A stretch of DNA of 64,000 bases, taken from contig OX337228.1 of NCBI GenBank assembly GCA_946965045.2, forward strand, positions 6,448,001 through 6,512,000. The letters are read 5' to 3'. A program made the translations under genes and the position numbers. Under the pieces are notes generated by a model. The model made no database searches, was not told where the DNA came from, and saw only the letters and a list, made by a program, of their open reading frames with translations. The stretch comes from Epithemia pelagica. Taxonomy: Eukaryota; Bacillariophyta; Bacillariophyceae; Surirellales; Surirellaceae. How positions within the stretch are numbered: position 1 is the stretch's first letter; every line of letters begins with the position of its first letter. Shown piece by piece: positions 28,332-37,980 of the stretch.

Positions 28332-29850
28332 TCATTTTCATCGAACATCGTCTTATTCTCACCAATGACGACATTGTTTTTGGTACTGTTGCTCAAGCTA
28401 AGGACACATGCTAATCACAGACTTACCGCATATTCCTTTTTCGTCTCCTTCCTTCGATTCCGGTTCAGGTGATTCACTTTGGAGATGGTCTTTTCGTTTT
28501 TTGCGTCGAGTTGAGAAAGAGAAGAGAGAAGATCAGATGTCGGTTTGGTGCTATCGCGTAGAAGGTCTCTTGGATTTTGGTGGTCCACGAACTGTGACTC
28601 AACAGGATTCGACGCCCCAATCCCAATCGGTTAGGCATCGGGAGTCAGGGGTACCTTACCCTACACAGCAAGGGACGGCGGGAACTGAGTCTTTGTTCTG
28701 GACCATGGAGAGTAAAGTCAAGATCGGAGGCGGTGATTAACCTTTTCTACTCGTACAATACCTAGAGCTAGAGCTAGTACAATAGAGGCAGTAACAGTCA
28801 GTAAGCAGTAATCGAAACAATTACAAATCCCAAATCCCAAATCCCAAATCCCAAATCCCGCATTCAAAAGCAAAGACATGGAACAGAACTGGCAGCCGGG
28901 GATGATAAATAATGATAACACTCATGTCTTTTTCTGTATCTCGAGCATCTGGATTCTACGTCCACCACTGTCTACCATACAGCATGACGGCGGGAACTAC
29001 TCCTTACTCCCAAGTCATTACGACTACACTATCTAGAACATCTGGAATCTCGATACTACGTCGACTATCGTCCATGTCATCGTTCCCTGTTCCCTGGCAT
29101 CTTTCTGCACAATCTGTTGGATCAAAGAACAAATAATAACGTTGGGGTTGGGCCTTATCGTTACCTTGTTGCTTGTCGTAGTAATAGTAGTCATATTGGG
29201 CCAATATTCATTCTTCATACTTCATATCCTTCTTCTTCGGTGTGTGCGTGTTCCGGTTCTAGGGCGACCGCAATGCGTCACGTGCTCTCTGTGCTCTACC
29301 AGATGTGTGATGGTGATGTCATTGCCAGTTTTCCCCCAAGTTATATCCTCCAAGTAAAGCAAAAGATTGGATCTAATAGAACACTATATACCAAGGACAT
29401 GATAATCTCTGCAGGAAGGAAGGAAGGAGGGTGGTTAACCATGTTCTTCCTCCTCTGGAATTCATACTCCTAGCAATCGAACCAAGCAAAACCAAGTCCT
29501 CTGTGGAGCGCATACGTCGCACCATGCGACACAACAAGCGAGGATCCAAAAAAGGCCCATGCATCTCGCTATCCGAACGTGGATCCCCGGACCAGAGGTA
29601 CCGGTCGATGATCCACAGTGGGATTGGGTCTGATGAATCTTTTGTGTCTTGTTGCTGCTCATGTTGTGATTGTTGTTGGGCCCTTATCGTCGTCGTCTTT
29701 TTGACCAATTTCACCCACTCCCAATCAATCGACCCGATGCCTTGCCACACGAAACGACATGACCGGATTCCACGACATAGGCCGATGAATCGTAGCCGGC
29801 AAAGGCCGACACAATGGCTGCATCCTTTTCACAAACCATGCGATGCGCAA
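28332..29850. other. 1.5-kb debris region
   Basis: No gene is supported. Short frames (for example 28408-28740 plus strand) lack family features. A minus-strand stretch near 29730-29830 reads VSAFAGYDSSAYVVESGHVV, which resembles one blade of an RCC1-type repeat, but it is bounded by frame breaks and stops. Also present: a pair of related 30-bp blocks near 28940 and 29035 (GAGCATCTGGATTCTACGTC / GAACATCTGGAATCTCGATA). Confidence 0.35.
28827..28859. repeat. 7-bp tandem repeat (CCCAAAT)n
   Basis: Five head-to-tail copies of AAATCCC. It resembles a telomeric heptamer in length and G/C strand bias but is not the TTTAGGG or TTAGGG sequence, and it is internal. Confidence 0.8.
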
Positions 29851-30042
29851 GATATGGAGGGGAATCTCCTCCTTGACAGGGTTCCAAGAAATACCGGCAC
29901 TGGCAGCCGAGTCGACTGTCGCCGTGGCTCGGCTCCCCGGACTCTCCTGCGGGTCGGTGGCACTACCAGATCCCATGGCGAAACGCGGGCATGTGAACGA
30001 GACTTCGACGGGGGAACAGAATCGTTGCCTTGATGCCGTTGT

Positions 30043-30201
30043 TACCGTCAAGTGTTCCTTGGCCCAATCGTAACTGGTCAAGTACAAGACAGTGCCTAGC
30101 GTTCCGCCCAAGACCACGGCGCCAAATCCACGATACAATCCAGCCAATCCTTCGAGTTGCAAGGTGGATCGTAACACATTAAAGGGGCCTTTGTAAGCCA
30201 T
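30043..30201 (-). pseudogene. Fragment of the mitochondrial carrier gene
   Basis: 53 codons (MAYKGPFNVLRSTLQLEGLA to YDWAKEHL) match residues 59-111 of the carrier at 24923-25927 almost perfectly. The first 58 codons are missing, so the fragment abuts the duplicated promoter directly; beyond residue 111 the sequence is unrelated. It is the carrier-side counterpart of the 26157 SAICAR synthetase fragment. Confidence 0.9.
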
Positions 30202-30420
30202 GGCTTTGGATTGCTGTACGATCGTCGTCGAGTTTGCATTCTTGTCATTTGGGATGGAGAATTTTGGATGTTACGTCAACCTTAACAGCGACAGATCAGC
30301 GAGCTTTAAATCGCGAAGAATCTTTGGCCAGCCGGGACCCCCGGGACCGGGACCCATCACCAATCACCATCCATCCATCCCACAGAATTCTTGGAGAGAG
30401 AGAAATCCATCGAAAAGACC
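30202..30420. promoter_or_regulatory. Duplicated divergent promoter, copy 2 (SAICAR synthetase side)
   Basis: Similar to 25928-26156. Here the downstream gene on the plus strand is intact and the minus-strand carrier is only a fragment. Functional assignment is by position. Confidence 0.55.
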
Positions 30421-32031
30421 ATGGCCAAAGCAACCGCCGCATCCAAAGAAACCAAAGTTGGCAACAACAACAACAACAACAAGGATGAAAAGAAAAAAGA
30501 AGCCATTTGCGTTCATCTCTGGATTGCGGACAGCTCCTTGTCCTTGTTTGCCAACGCCATTGGTGAGCAATTGGCGGCGCGTTATGGCATTCATCAGGTT
30601 CTGGTTCGATCGGCCGACATTCCCGTATCGCAATTGTTATCCTCGACGACGACTGATCCATCCTCGGTGGACCAGCCACTGCTATTGTATGTGTTTGTGG
30701 GTCCTCCAACCTTTGCCACATCTGTCTTGGAACGTGAATCATCGATTCCTCTCTTGACCATTCCCCATACTGTTACTTCCACTACTACCACAGCCGCTGT
30801 TCCAACTGAGCCATCTGCTTCTTCTTCTTCCTCCTCCTCCTTGACGAGGGAAGCAGACGAAGTGGCCTTGACCATTGCCAAACATTGTTCCTTGGCTTCG
30901 ACATCGTTGCGACAAACCGTTCGAGATGCTGTGATGGCTCGAAATCAAGCTCGTATCATTCAAGACGTTCAACTCAAGACTGAATCCTATTTGTATCGAA
31001 CTGCCATTGCCAATTGTTATGATGCAAACAACCAAATCACGGGAGATGACATTGTCCTGTCTGCGAATGATACTGCTGCTAGTAATACTACAACCTTGCC
31101 CGAACGACAACGAGGCAAAGTACGCGATCGGTACGAAACCAGCGACAGCCATCGTGTAGCATTGGTTACGACTGATCGCCAATCGGGCTTTGATCGCATC
31201 TTGGCGCAAGTTCCCTTCAAGGGCGCCGTTCTGAATTTGACATCGGCCTATTGGTTTCAAGCTACGGCACACATTATTCCCAATCATGCCATTTCCATTC
31301 CTCATCCCTATGTGACTGTGGCACACAAGTGTCGTCCTTTTCCTATTGAATTTGTCGTGCGAGCTTACTTGACTGGCTCCACATCGACATCAATTTGGAA
31401 ACATTATCAAAATGGCGTTCGCAACTATTGTGGACACGACTTGCCCGATGGCATGGTCAAGAATCAACCCTTGTCCAGCACGCTCTTGACACCCACCACC
31501 AAGGAAACCGATCATGATCGACCCATTTCGGCCGAGGACATTTTGAAAGAAGAATGGATGACGGCGGAAGATTTCCAGGTGTGTGCCACGGCTGCCCTGG
31601 AAATTTTTAAAGTGGGACAAGAATTGGCCGCACGTCGGGGATTGATTTTGGTCGATACAAAATACGAATTTGGTCGTCATGTGGAAACAGGTGAAATCCT
31701 CTTGATTGATGAAGTCCATACACCCGATTCGTCTCGATACTGGTTGGCCAGTACCTATCCGCAACGCATGGAGCAAGGGTTGGAGCCGGACAATATTGAT
31801 AAGGAATTTTTGCGATTGTGGTTTCGCCAACAGTGCGATCCCTACAATCACAAGGAACCACTGCCCGAAGCACCACGAGACTTGGTGGTGGAATTGTCAC
31901 GACGATATATTCTCTTGTATGAACTCATTTCGGGACAATCCTTTGATTTCGCGACAATGACGACCGGAGAAGCTGGTATTCAACAGGTCCTGCAACAAGA
32001 ATTTGGTGTCCAGGTAAACAAAGACAAGTAG
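30421..32031 (+). CDS. SAICAR synthetase (PurC) with an extra N-terminal domain
   Basis: Purine synthesis: joins CAIR and aspartate with ATP. 536 residues; the start is the ATG at 30421 (MAKATAASKETKVG), conserved in the duplicated fragment at 26157. Residues ~225-530 are the synthetase: RGKVRDRYE, VALVTTDRQSGFDRILAQVP, HKCRPFPIEFVVRAYLTGST, SSTLLTPTTKETDHDRPIS, LILVDTKYEFGR and LLIDEVHTPDSSRYW. All ATP- and CAIR-site blocks are present. Residues ~25-190 form a separate domain (VHLWIADSSLSLFANAIGEQ, LLLYVFVGPPTFATSVLE) with PurE-like alternating strands and helices but without PurE's SAHR motif. A degenerate PurE fusion is inferred. Single exon. Confidence 0.92.
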   Translation: MAKATAASKETKVGNNNNNNKDEKKKEAICVHLWIADSSLSLFANAIGEQLAARYGIHQVLVRSADIPVSQLLSSTTTDPSSVDQPLLLYVFVGPPTFATSVLERESSIPLLTIPHTVTSTTTTAAVPTEPSASSSSSSSLTREADEVALTIAKHCSLASTSLRQTVRDAVMARNQARIIQDVQLKTESYLYRTAIANCYDANNQITGDDIVLSANDTAASNTTTLPERQRGKVRDRYETSDSHRVALVTTDRQSGFDRILAQVPFKGAVLNLTSAYWFQATAHIIPNHAISIPHPYVTVAHKCRPFPIEFVVRAYLTGSTSTSIWKHYQNGVRNYCGHDLPDGMVKNQPLSSTLLTPTTKETDHDRPISAEDILKEEWMTAEDFQVCATAALEIFKVGQELAARRGLILVDTKYEFGRHVETGEILLIDEVHTPDSSRYWLASTYPQRMEQGLEPDNIDKEFLRLWFRQQCDPYNHKEPLPEAPRDLVVELSRRYILLYELISGQSFDFATMTTGEAGIQQVLQQEFGVQVNKDK

Positions 32032-32356
32032 TGGCGTAGCTGCATAAACAAGGGAAATGGACACGTAGTTTCCAGGAGTCTACCAAAGGAGCGTTGGAAG
32101 GGGAGGGATATACCATGTTTCTTGAAAGTGGCATGTAGTGATGCTTCTACTACTTGACAGTTCTATGGGTTCTTTCCTCTCGCTACCTGCTTAAAGATTC
32201 GAAAAAGTATGTGCAGTCTCTGTCAACATTGAGCATCGAGACTGCAATATTCGTTGCCACTATACTCATTGAAGATTCAATCAATTCGTCATCTTTCCAC
32301 AATCTTTGGGCATTCGTTCTTGTGAATCCAAGACACGGTCGTTCGCTCGTCAATTT
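32032..32356. other. Convergent intergenic region
   Basis: Lies between the 3' ends of SAICAR synthetase (plus) and the p24 gene (minus). No gene or repeat is seen. Confidence 0.5.
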
Positions 32357-33325
32357 CTAGAACACATGGCGACTCTTCATGTGATTGAGAGCCCAAATCG
32401 CTTGGGCCACTCCAGCAACAATGACCACAATGATTCGAAACATGGGCCAATATCGAACAGCTCGATGTAAATTGACTTGCTTTTTATGAAAATCCTGTTC
32501 CATGTCTCGCGACAGTTCCGAGTGAGAAGCCAACTCTTTGAGTTTTTCTTCCATGCGACCCAATTCCAGAGATATGCGGCTCGATTCGACATTCAAGATA
32601 GCGTTCCCTTGTTCTTTATCCGGAATCTTCTCTTCATTTTGCTTCACTTCATCGTAAATTGGCGTGTTCTTGAGTTGTTCCTGCACCGTGGCGGCTCGCT
32701 GCGTAATGTTGAGGGCAATCCGACGTGGCGCAGCAGGTGTCGCCTTGAAGGATTGCCGACAGATTTCCAATTGTCCTCCTCCGTTTCCAGTGTAAAAGTG
32801 AACCGCGCCCTTGGGTTCCTCAATCTGCGTACGAATCCTAGAAGATCCTGTGCGTTTCCGATTTTTCGTCTTGTCCATCATGGACGAAGTCTTGGGATCA
32901 TTCCTCTGAAAAACCAGGAGCGACATATCCTGGCCCATTTGAAGCAGAGAGAAAAGACAAACATGTAAGATTCCATTTTCAAGGACACATTAGTGCATGC
33001 ATAGATATTGCCAATGACGAACCTGCTGTTTGCTGTCATTGTTCAATATGACATCTAGAAAAAAGTAAGATTAGAACGTCCAAAGTCAGTGTGAGACCCA
33101 TTCACCAAGTCTGGACACCAAATCCATTCTGTTTCGTAACGCCTTACCTGGTGCGTGATATTCAATCGTCACCACAAGTTCATTGGACACGTCCAAAAAG
33201 ACGCATTTTTGCGATGAAGATGAAAGGATGGTGTAAGGAAAGCCGACAACCACTGGCGTCAGTACGACAACAACCAGGAACCAAAGGCGCAAGGCACGTG
33301 TATGTCTGGTGTGCTGCTCTTTCAT
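32357..33325 (-). CDS. p24/TMED (emp24/gp25L/GOLD) cargo receptor, three exons
   Basis: ER-Golgi cargo receptor of COPI/COPII vesicles. Exon 1 33148..33325, intron 33055..33147 (GTAAGG), a 32-bp micro-exon 33023..33054, intron 32930..33022 (GTTCGT, a weak donor), exon 3 32357..32929; 260 residues, phases agree. Signal peptide (LRLWFLVVVVLTPVVVGF), GOLD domain (KCVFLDVSNELVVTIEYHAP ... GAVHFYTGNGGGQLEICRQS), a long heptad region (RISLELGRMEEKLKELASHS), and a membrane span (MFRIIVVIVAGVAQAIWALN). The cytosolic tail is short, MKSRHVF, with a hydrophobic end but no KKxx retrieval signal. Without the micro-exon the GOLD domain is out of frame, which supports it. Confidence 0.9.
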
Positions 33326-33601
33326 TTCAAAAGATATATGTATATTATGGCGCTGCAGCGGCAACGGCAAGCACTCTCCCTTTGAGCTTTCTGGTGATTG
33401 TTTTGTTGTTGCAAAAAGCGGTCGGCTGGGGTCGCACATAATGTCACTCTCCAGAGGGTTGTTTTCTGAGATTTCTATAATGGATCGAAGCTTGAAATCC
33501 ACCCTGCTGGGGGTTGTGATATTGTTGTATGACGTCACCTGCGTCAACCAAAAACAAAAATTGCCCTCATAGACTGTTTCCTCTCGTTTGCTCGGTTGAC
33601 C
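33326..33601. promoter_or_regulatory. Divergent promoter between p24 and the PDZ-ferredoxin gene
   Basis: 276 bp separate the two start codons. Two short inverted words (TGACGTCA near 33530) make a CRE-like palindrome, ATGACGTCA, about 70 bp before the plus-strand start; known in other eukaryotes as a bZIP site, function here unknown. Confidence 0.5.
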
Positions 33602-34748
33602 ATGACGAAGATGCAGAGGGTCCACAAACGTTTTGTGTCATTCTCATGGCTACTATATATGTGCTCCTCTCTGGAATCTGTCATAGCATTCTCGACTCCT
33701 TCTGGTCGTCCAAAAGTTGGAGCAGCAACGACTGCGGAAGAGCCGTCGAACAAGGCGACTCAAATTCTGCAGGGGATTGGCCCTGTCCAAGTGGATTTGA
33801 ACCAATACAATCTCGACTCGTTGGAAGATATTGCCATGGAGTGGACGGCCAACTTGAAGCAGAAAATATCGGAAAAAGAAGTGAAGGCAGTCCTTGGAGT
33901 TCGAAATGCCACTGAACTGTTTGTTGACACGGTTGAAATCCTGCTCCCTCGTCAACCTGGACAAGGATTGGGATTGGAACTGGCCGAAATCGCCGGAGGC
34001 CGAGACGACGGACTCGGCATTTCCCTCATTACGGGTGTCGTGGAAGGAGGACCAACAGATGGCTTGGATATATTACCTGGCGATTCCATTTCCAAAATTA
34101 CCTTGCTTCGGCGCCAAACGACCACTGGGGATGCCCTGTCCGAAGTCCAAGAAGCCATCCCGGTACGAACCGAATGTCTGGGCTTTGATGCAACGGTTAA
34201 TGCCATTCAAAGTCTACCGGATTGCTCCGAGAGTATGGATGAGACTCTGCAACTCTCTCTTCGACGCATACGAAGGAAACCGAGAGTGACGGTCAAGTTG
34301 CAGTACCCACCCTCCCAAAAAGAACAGGATGCTACGCTGGAACTCTTTGCAGGAGAAAATCTACGAATGGGAATGCTCATTCGAGGTGTCAAGCTCAATG
34401 ATCCATTGGCGAAAAGGTTTGATACAAAGAATGGAGGTAGGTAGCGCATGTTTCTCGCGTGTGTGCATACAACGACGATGGTGACTTCGTTCCCTCAACA
34501 AGACTGTTTTTTCCTGTTGTGAACGACGCCTTTTGCCAAACACAGGCAATTGTGGTGCTGGAGGACTGTGTCGAACCTGTGCCGTGTCGGTTTTGACAGG
34601 AGGAGACATGCTGAATCCACAACGATTGGCCGAAAAGCAAATGTTGGAGAACAATCCACGATGGCGACTCGCCTGCAAGGCCATTGTCGGATACGGAATG
34701 AAAGAAGGAGAAATGACAATTCGCGTCAATCCCAGACAATTTGATTGA
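33602..34748 (+). CDS. Plastid-targeted PDZ plus [2Fe-2S] ferredoxin-like protein, two exons
   Basis: Exon 1 33602..34436, intron 34437..34545 (GTAGGT...CACAG, 109 bp), exon 2 34546..34748; 345 residues. The N-terminus has a hydrophobic signal (FSWLLYMCSSLESVIAF) with an AFSTP cleavage motif, the diatom plastid signature. A PDZ-type domain spans about 125-230 (GQGLGLELAEIAGGRDDGLG, GPTDGLDILPGDSISKI). The exon-2 end carries NCGAGGLCRTCAVSVLTGGD and, 30 residues later, WRLACKAIVGYG: four Cys in C-x5-C-x2-C...C spacing, as in plant/adrenodoxin-type [2Fe-2S] ferredoxins. Role probably in thylakoid electron transfer or complex assembly; inference. The domain pairing needs both exons. Confidence 0.82.
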
Positions 34749-35104
34749 GTCTCTACTTTCTTGACTCCAGATTGTAGAGGACCCATATGCGCATGTGTTT
34801 GTACACAAGTTTATGAACATACCTAGTATACTTGCTTGCTGTCCATTATGTGAGTATTCATGTCAATCCGAGACAGTTTGATTGATTCTCAAGTCTTTAC
34901 TTTATGCTACGGATTTCAAATCCATGCAGTCCTCGCAACAGAATCGTGAAGATGATCATTAGCGACATCATATTTCTTTAAGGACTAGAGTACATTTTGT
35001 TGAAGCAAACGAGTTGTTTGGTACTCCTAGGTTGCATACAACGACGTGTCGACTGTTTGAACAATGGTTTCTTCTAGGAGTATTAGTTTACATACATATT
35101 TTGT
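34749..35104. other. Convergent intergenic region
   Basis: Between the 3' ends of the PDZ-ferredoxin and RPB5 genes. A short segment near 34860-34890 (GTCAATCCGAGACAGTTTGATTGA) nearly repeats the last codons of the PDZ-ferredoxin gene (GTCAATCCCAGACAATTTGATTGA), so a small tandem duplication of that 3' end is likely. The heptamer TACATACATAT is repeated twice just before 35115. Confidence 0.6.
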
Positions 35105-35788
35105 TTACATACATATTCGGTAGGTGACATAACGACCAGCTGTCTCGGATGGCCGGATAATCTTGACTACTTGCCCCCGTGACATCCCGTAGTACCTGGC
35201 GACTGGATCATTGGGCTGAATTCGAGGGAGCTGTTGATCCTTCAAGCGATATCGCTTGAGCAAGGCGCTCTTTTCGTTGGGAGTCAACACTTGATGCTCT
35301 GGAACCAGTTGATGTCTTGTGATGTCGACCAAGAGTTCTGCTTCTTTAAAGTGTTCAATTCGAAACGAATCACTCATTTCCTGAAGAGCCAACTTGGCAA
35401 ATGGGGTAATGTTGACCCGCAGAACCATGATTGCATTCGATACATTGTCCGCCCTCATGCGATCGGTATATACCTTGATCGGTTTGACCCCAACCTTTTC
35501 ATCTTCTGGAAAGAAGACAAAAAGTTGATTGGATTCATCGTCCGCCTTGACAACCAAAATTGTCAAGTTTTCTCGACTAGGATGTTCCCCAAACTTTTCC
35601 TTGAACGATGTGGGCGTAATCTCTCGAAGATCCTTGGGGACCATGTATCCTCTCTTTTCTAGCATGTTAGCCATGGTCCGATAGACGCGAAACAAACGGG
35701 CCGCATCAGGAGACAGTCCTCCCCGTATAGCTGGGGCCGAAAGGGCTTCGGAAGCAGGTGTCTCGTTTGGTTCGTCGTCAGCCATCAT
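35105..35788 (-). CDS. RNA polymerase I/II/III shared subunit RPB5 (RPABC1)
   Basis: Single exon, 227 residues. The N-terminal jaw domain starts near RLFRVYRTMANMLEKRGYMV and continues with SFKEKFGEHPSRENLTILVV and NAIMVLRVNITPFAKLALQE. The conserved C-terminal assembly domain reads HQLVPEHQVLTPNEKSALLK, RYRLKDQQLPRIQPNDPVAR and YYGMSRGQVVKIIRPSETAG, ending GRYVTYRICM. These blocks are nearly invariant across eukaryotes. Length is slightly above the usual ~210 because of an acidic N-terminal extension. Confidence 0.97.
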   Translation of the reverse strand: MMADDEPNETPASEALSAPAIRGGLSPDAARLFRVYRTMANMLEKRGYMVPKDLREITPTSFKEKFGEHPSRENLTILVVKADDESNQLFVFFPEDEKVGVKPIKVYTDRMRADNVSNAIMVLRVNITPFAKLALQEMSDSFRIEHFKEAELLVDITRHQLVPEHQVLTPNEKSALLKRYRLKDQQLPRIQPNDPVARYYGMSRGQVVKIIRPSETAGRYVTYRICM

Positions 35789-36187
35789 GGTCCACTCTTC
35801 TCGTCTGGTCTTCCAGATACAGGGATGGTTGCTGCGCGTCCCTGGTTCTTTTGGCTCATCCCTCCAACTCCAGCCGCCGGAGCGACGACAAGACGGCGTC
35901 CATGGGGAGCCTATGAGTCACGCGTGACTGAATGCGCGATGGGCACAGATCTTGCATCGAGACCAAACATGATTCACCCGCGCTGGGGATTATTCTACGT
36001 AGGGGATGAGTCTTTTATGATCGTGAATGAGAGCTGGACGCATTCTATTCTGTATTAGCTCTAGCTAGAGGAGCACTACGTTTGTTGATAATATAGATAG
36101 ACTTGTCTTCTTCGGGACTCAAAATCCATAATTCCGAGTGTGCCAGGGCAGTCTCGGTCGGCGTCCGGCTCCGTGCTTGCGACACAG
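35789..36187. promoter_or_regulatory. Divergent region between RPB5 and the kelch gene
   Basis: About 400 bp between divergent start codons. Contains the repeat-like word TAGCTCTAGCTAGAG near 36056, an inverted CTAG-rich motif. No gene seen. Confidence 0.45.
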
Positions 36188-37468
36188 ATGGAAGAATTGA
36201 GATCTTCTGGGGAACACAAAGCGATAGGTGTTACTCCTGAACGAAACGATCAACAAAATTGGCATTCTACTTGTACCATGACAACGATGCCAGAACGAGC
36301 CCGCCACCTGTCGGAACGTGTCGTTGACTCCGACACAAACAGCAGCAGCCTAACGCGTCCGTCTTGGAATCGTGACAAATGGCCTCCACTGTTGGGCGGT
36401 GGATCTCGATGCAGTTTTGCATCGGTGGTTGTGAACGCTGATTGCAGTCGTTCTGGTAGAAATGATTTTTTGGCGGTAATTGGAGGAAATGATTCCAACT
36501 TTTCGTACGCACGAACGAACTCAGTCATACTCCTGAATCTTGGAGACCCAAACAAGAAGTGGTTCGAAGGGCCTCCCTTAAACGAAAGACGAGCCTTTCA
36601 CGCTGCCGTGGTGGGCAACGGCAGCGTTTATGTCGTGGGAGGATCCGGAAAAGACACTATTGAACGCATCCGGGTCGGTGATTTACTCGGAACCAAGAAG
36701 GATGACGACAACGGATGGAAGCTTTTGGAAAAATGTCGCTTGTCCACAAGACGAAATGAGGATTGTGCAGCAGCCATGGTTCAAAACCGTTTTATTGTCA
36801 TTGTGGCTGGAAGTCGAAGACACGCCTTGTCCTCGGTCGACGTGATTGACCTGGCATCCGAGCACTGTCACAGAGTTTGTTCGGGACCATCTCTGAATGT
36901 TCCTCGTTCTCACTGTGCCGTGGCAACTATTGGTTCACGTGTCTACGTTGTGGGTGGACATGATGGAACAGAGGCACTTGATTCTGTCGAGTTTTTGGAG
37001 CTAGACGAGAGACGTGTCGAGCGGATTACACGAGCTGCAAAGACAAAAGCCTATATAGCTGGATTGTCTTGGACTCTGCACAAGGACTTGATCCTCAAGT
37101 CTCCTCGTTTCGGCCACGTCTTGGTGCAATGTGGAAGTTGCCTGGTTGTTGCCGGCGGTATAAGTGACGCTAAAAGAGTCGAGGTTTTCGACACCCAATC
37201 GTACCAATCGTGGAATCTGGAACCTTACCCCGAAACATATCTAAATGTCGGCGGAATGGTAGCCTACTCCCATGGGATTGCGATCCTCAGTGGACCGTTT
37301 CGGGAAGAATGTCTAACACTGGATTGGATGGAACCCAAGTCCAGACTTTTTTCCCAATCGAAGCGAAGCCTTCCATCCATTGTTGCTTCATGCTTCGAAC
37401 AACAACGCCCACCTGTGGAAGCAGCTGCTTCATGCACCAAACGTAAACGAAAAGGTGTGGAACCTTAG
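36188..37468 (+). CDS. Kelch-repeat protein (426 aa)
   Basis: The start is the ATG at 36188 (MEELRSSGEHKAIG); the frame is open 48 bases further but begins at GTG. A disordered N-terminus (~80 residues) leads into kelch motifs with the GG doublet followed by Tyr/Trp spacing: FLAVIGGNDSNF, GSVYVVGGSGKDTIERI, RFIVIVAGSRRHALSSVDVI, SRVYVVGGHDGTEALDSVEF, CLVVAGGISDAKRVEVFD and GIAILSGPFREE. Six blades are visible, enough for a beta-propeller. The tail KRKRKGVEP is a basic cluster. No BTB, F-box or phosphatase domain accompanies it, so a scaffold role is inferred. Confidence 0.85.
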   Translation: MEELRSSGEHKAIGVTPERNDQQNWHSTCTMTTMPERARHLSERVVDSDTNSSSLTRPSWNRDKWPPLLGGGSRCSFASVVVNADCSRSGRNDFLAVIGGNDSNFSYARTNSVILLNLGDPNKKWFEGPPLNERRAFHAAVVGNGSVYVVGGSGKDTIERIRVGDLLGTKKDDDNGWKLLEKCRLSTRRNEDCAAAMVQNRFIVIVAGSRRHALSSVDVIDLASEHCHRVCSGPSLNVPRSHCAVATIGSRVYVVGGHDGTEALDSVEFLELDERRVERITRAAKTKAYIAGLSWTLHKDLILKSPRFGHVLVQCGSCLVVAGGISDAKRVEVFDTQSYQSWNLEPYPETYLNVGGMVAYSHGIAILSGPFREECLTLDWMEPKSRLFSQSKRSLPSIVASCFEQQRPPVEAAASCTKRKRKGVEP

Positions 37469-37980
37469 GACGGTGAGGTATGACAAACAAAGATGCATGT
37501 CTGGTGGTTAACGAGATGGTGTGGGTCCCACCAAGACAATCGTAGGTCGTCATAGATATATAAAGTAGACCCCGAGTATAGAGAAAATTTTCAACTGTAT
37601 GGTTTCGTTCCCACATGCACACACACACGTGCATGTACTACATGTCGGTTGGCCAATGATGGTGTCGGTCTGATTCAGACTATGGTAGTTCGACATTTAC
37701 ACTATTTTAAAGTACGATCCCACATGTCATGCGTGGTACCACCGGCCCTGCGCATGACGAGGGTTACCATTCCAACAATATGGTGAGCAAGGAGAAGCGC
37801 ATTCATCGGAATGGGCGACAAGCAAGGGGCGAATAGCGGCCGTGGTCGACCAGGCAAAGAACAAACTTGTGGAACCCAAACCGTTTCTACGACCTTGAAC
37901 AAGACATGCATGACAATACTCTACTGATGGGGGGAATATATAGAAGCTACTTTTGCTGAGCAGCTATGATCGACAAACTA
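37469..37980. other. Convergent intergenic region
   Basis: Between the 3' ends of the kelch and cyclase-associated protein genes. Contains a CA-rich palindromic patch (GCACACACACACGTGC) near 37617-37633. No gene supported. Confidence 0.5.

Noticed and set aside
28827-28859. (CCCAAAT)n considered as telomeric sequence
   Set aside because: Five copies only, internal, and not a known telomere repeat; a simple microsatellite is enough.
29373-29750. 125-codon minus-strand frame considered as a gene
   Set aside because: No ATG in good context, no family features, and it lies in debris between duplicated fragments.
33530-33540. Single TGACGTCA palindrome considered as a proven regulatory site
   Set aside because: An 8-mer occurs by chance and there is no supporting conservation; kept only as a remark in the promoter entry.
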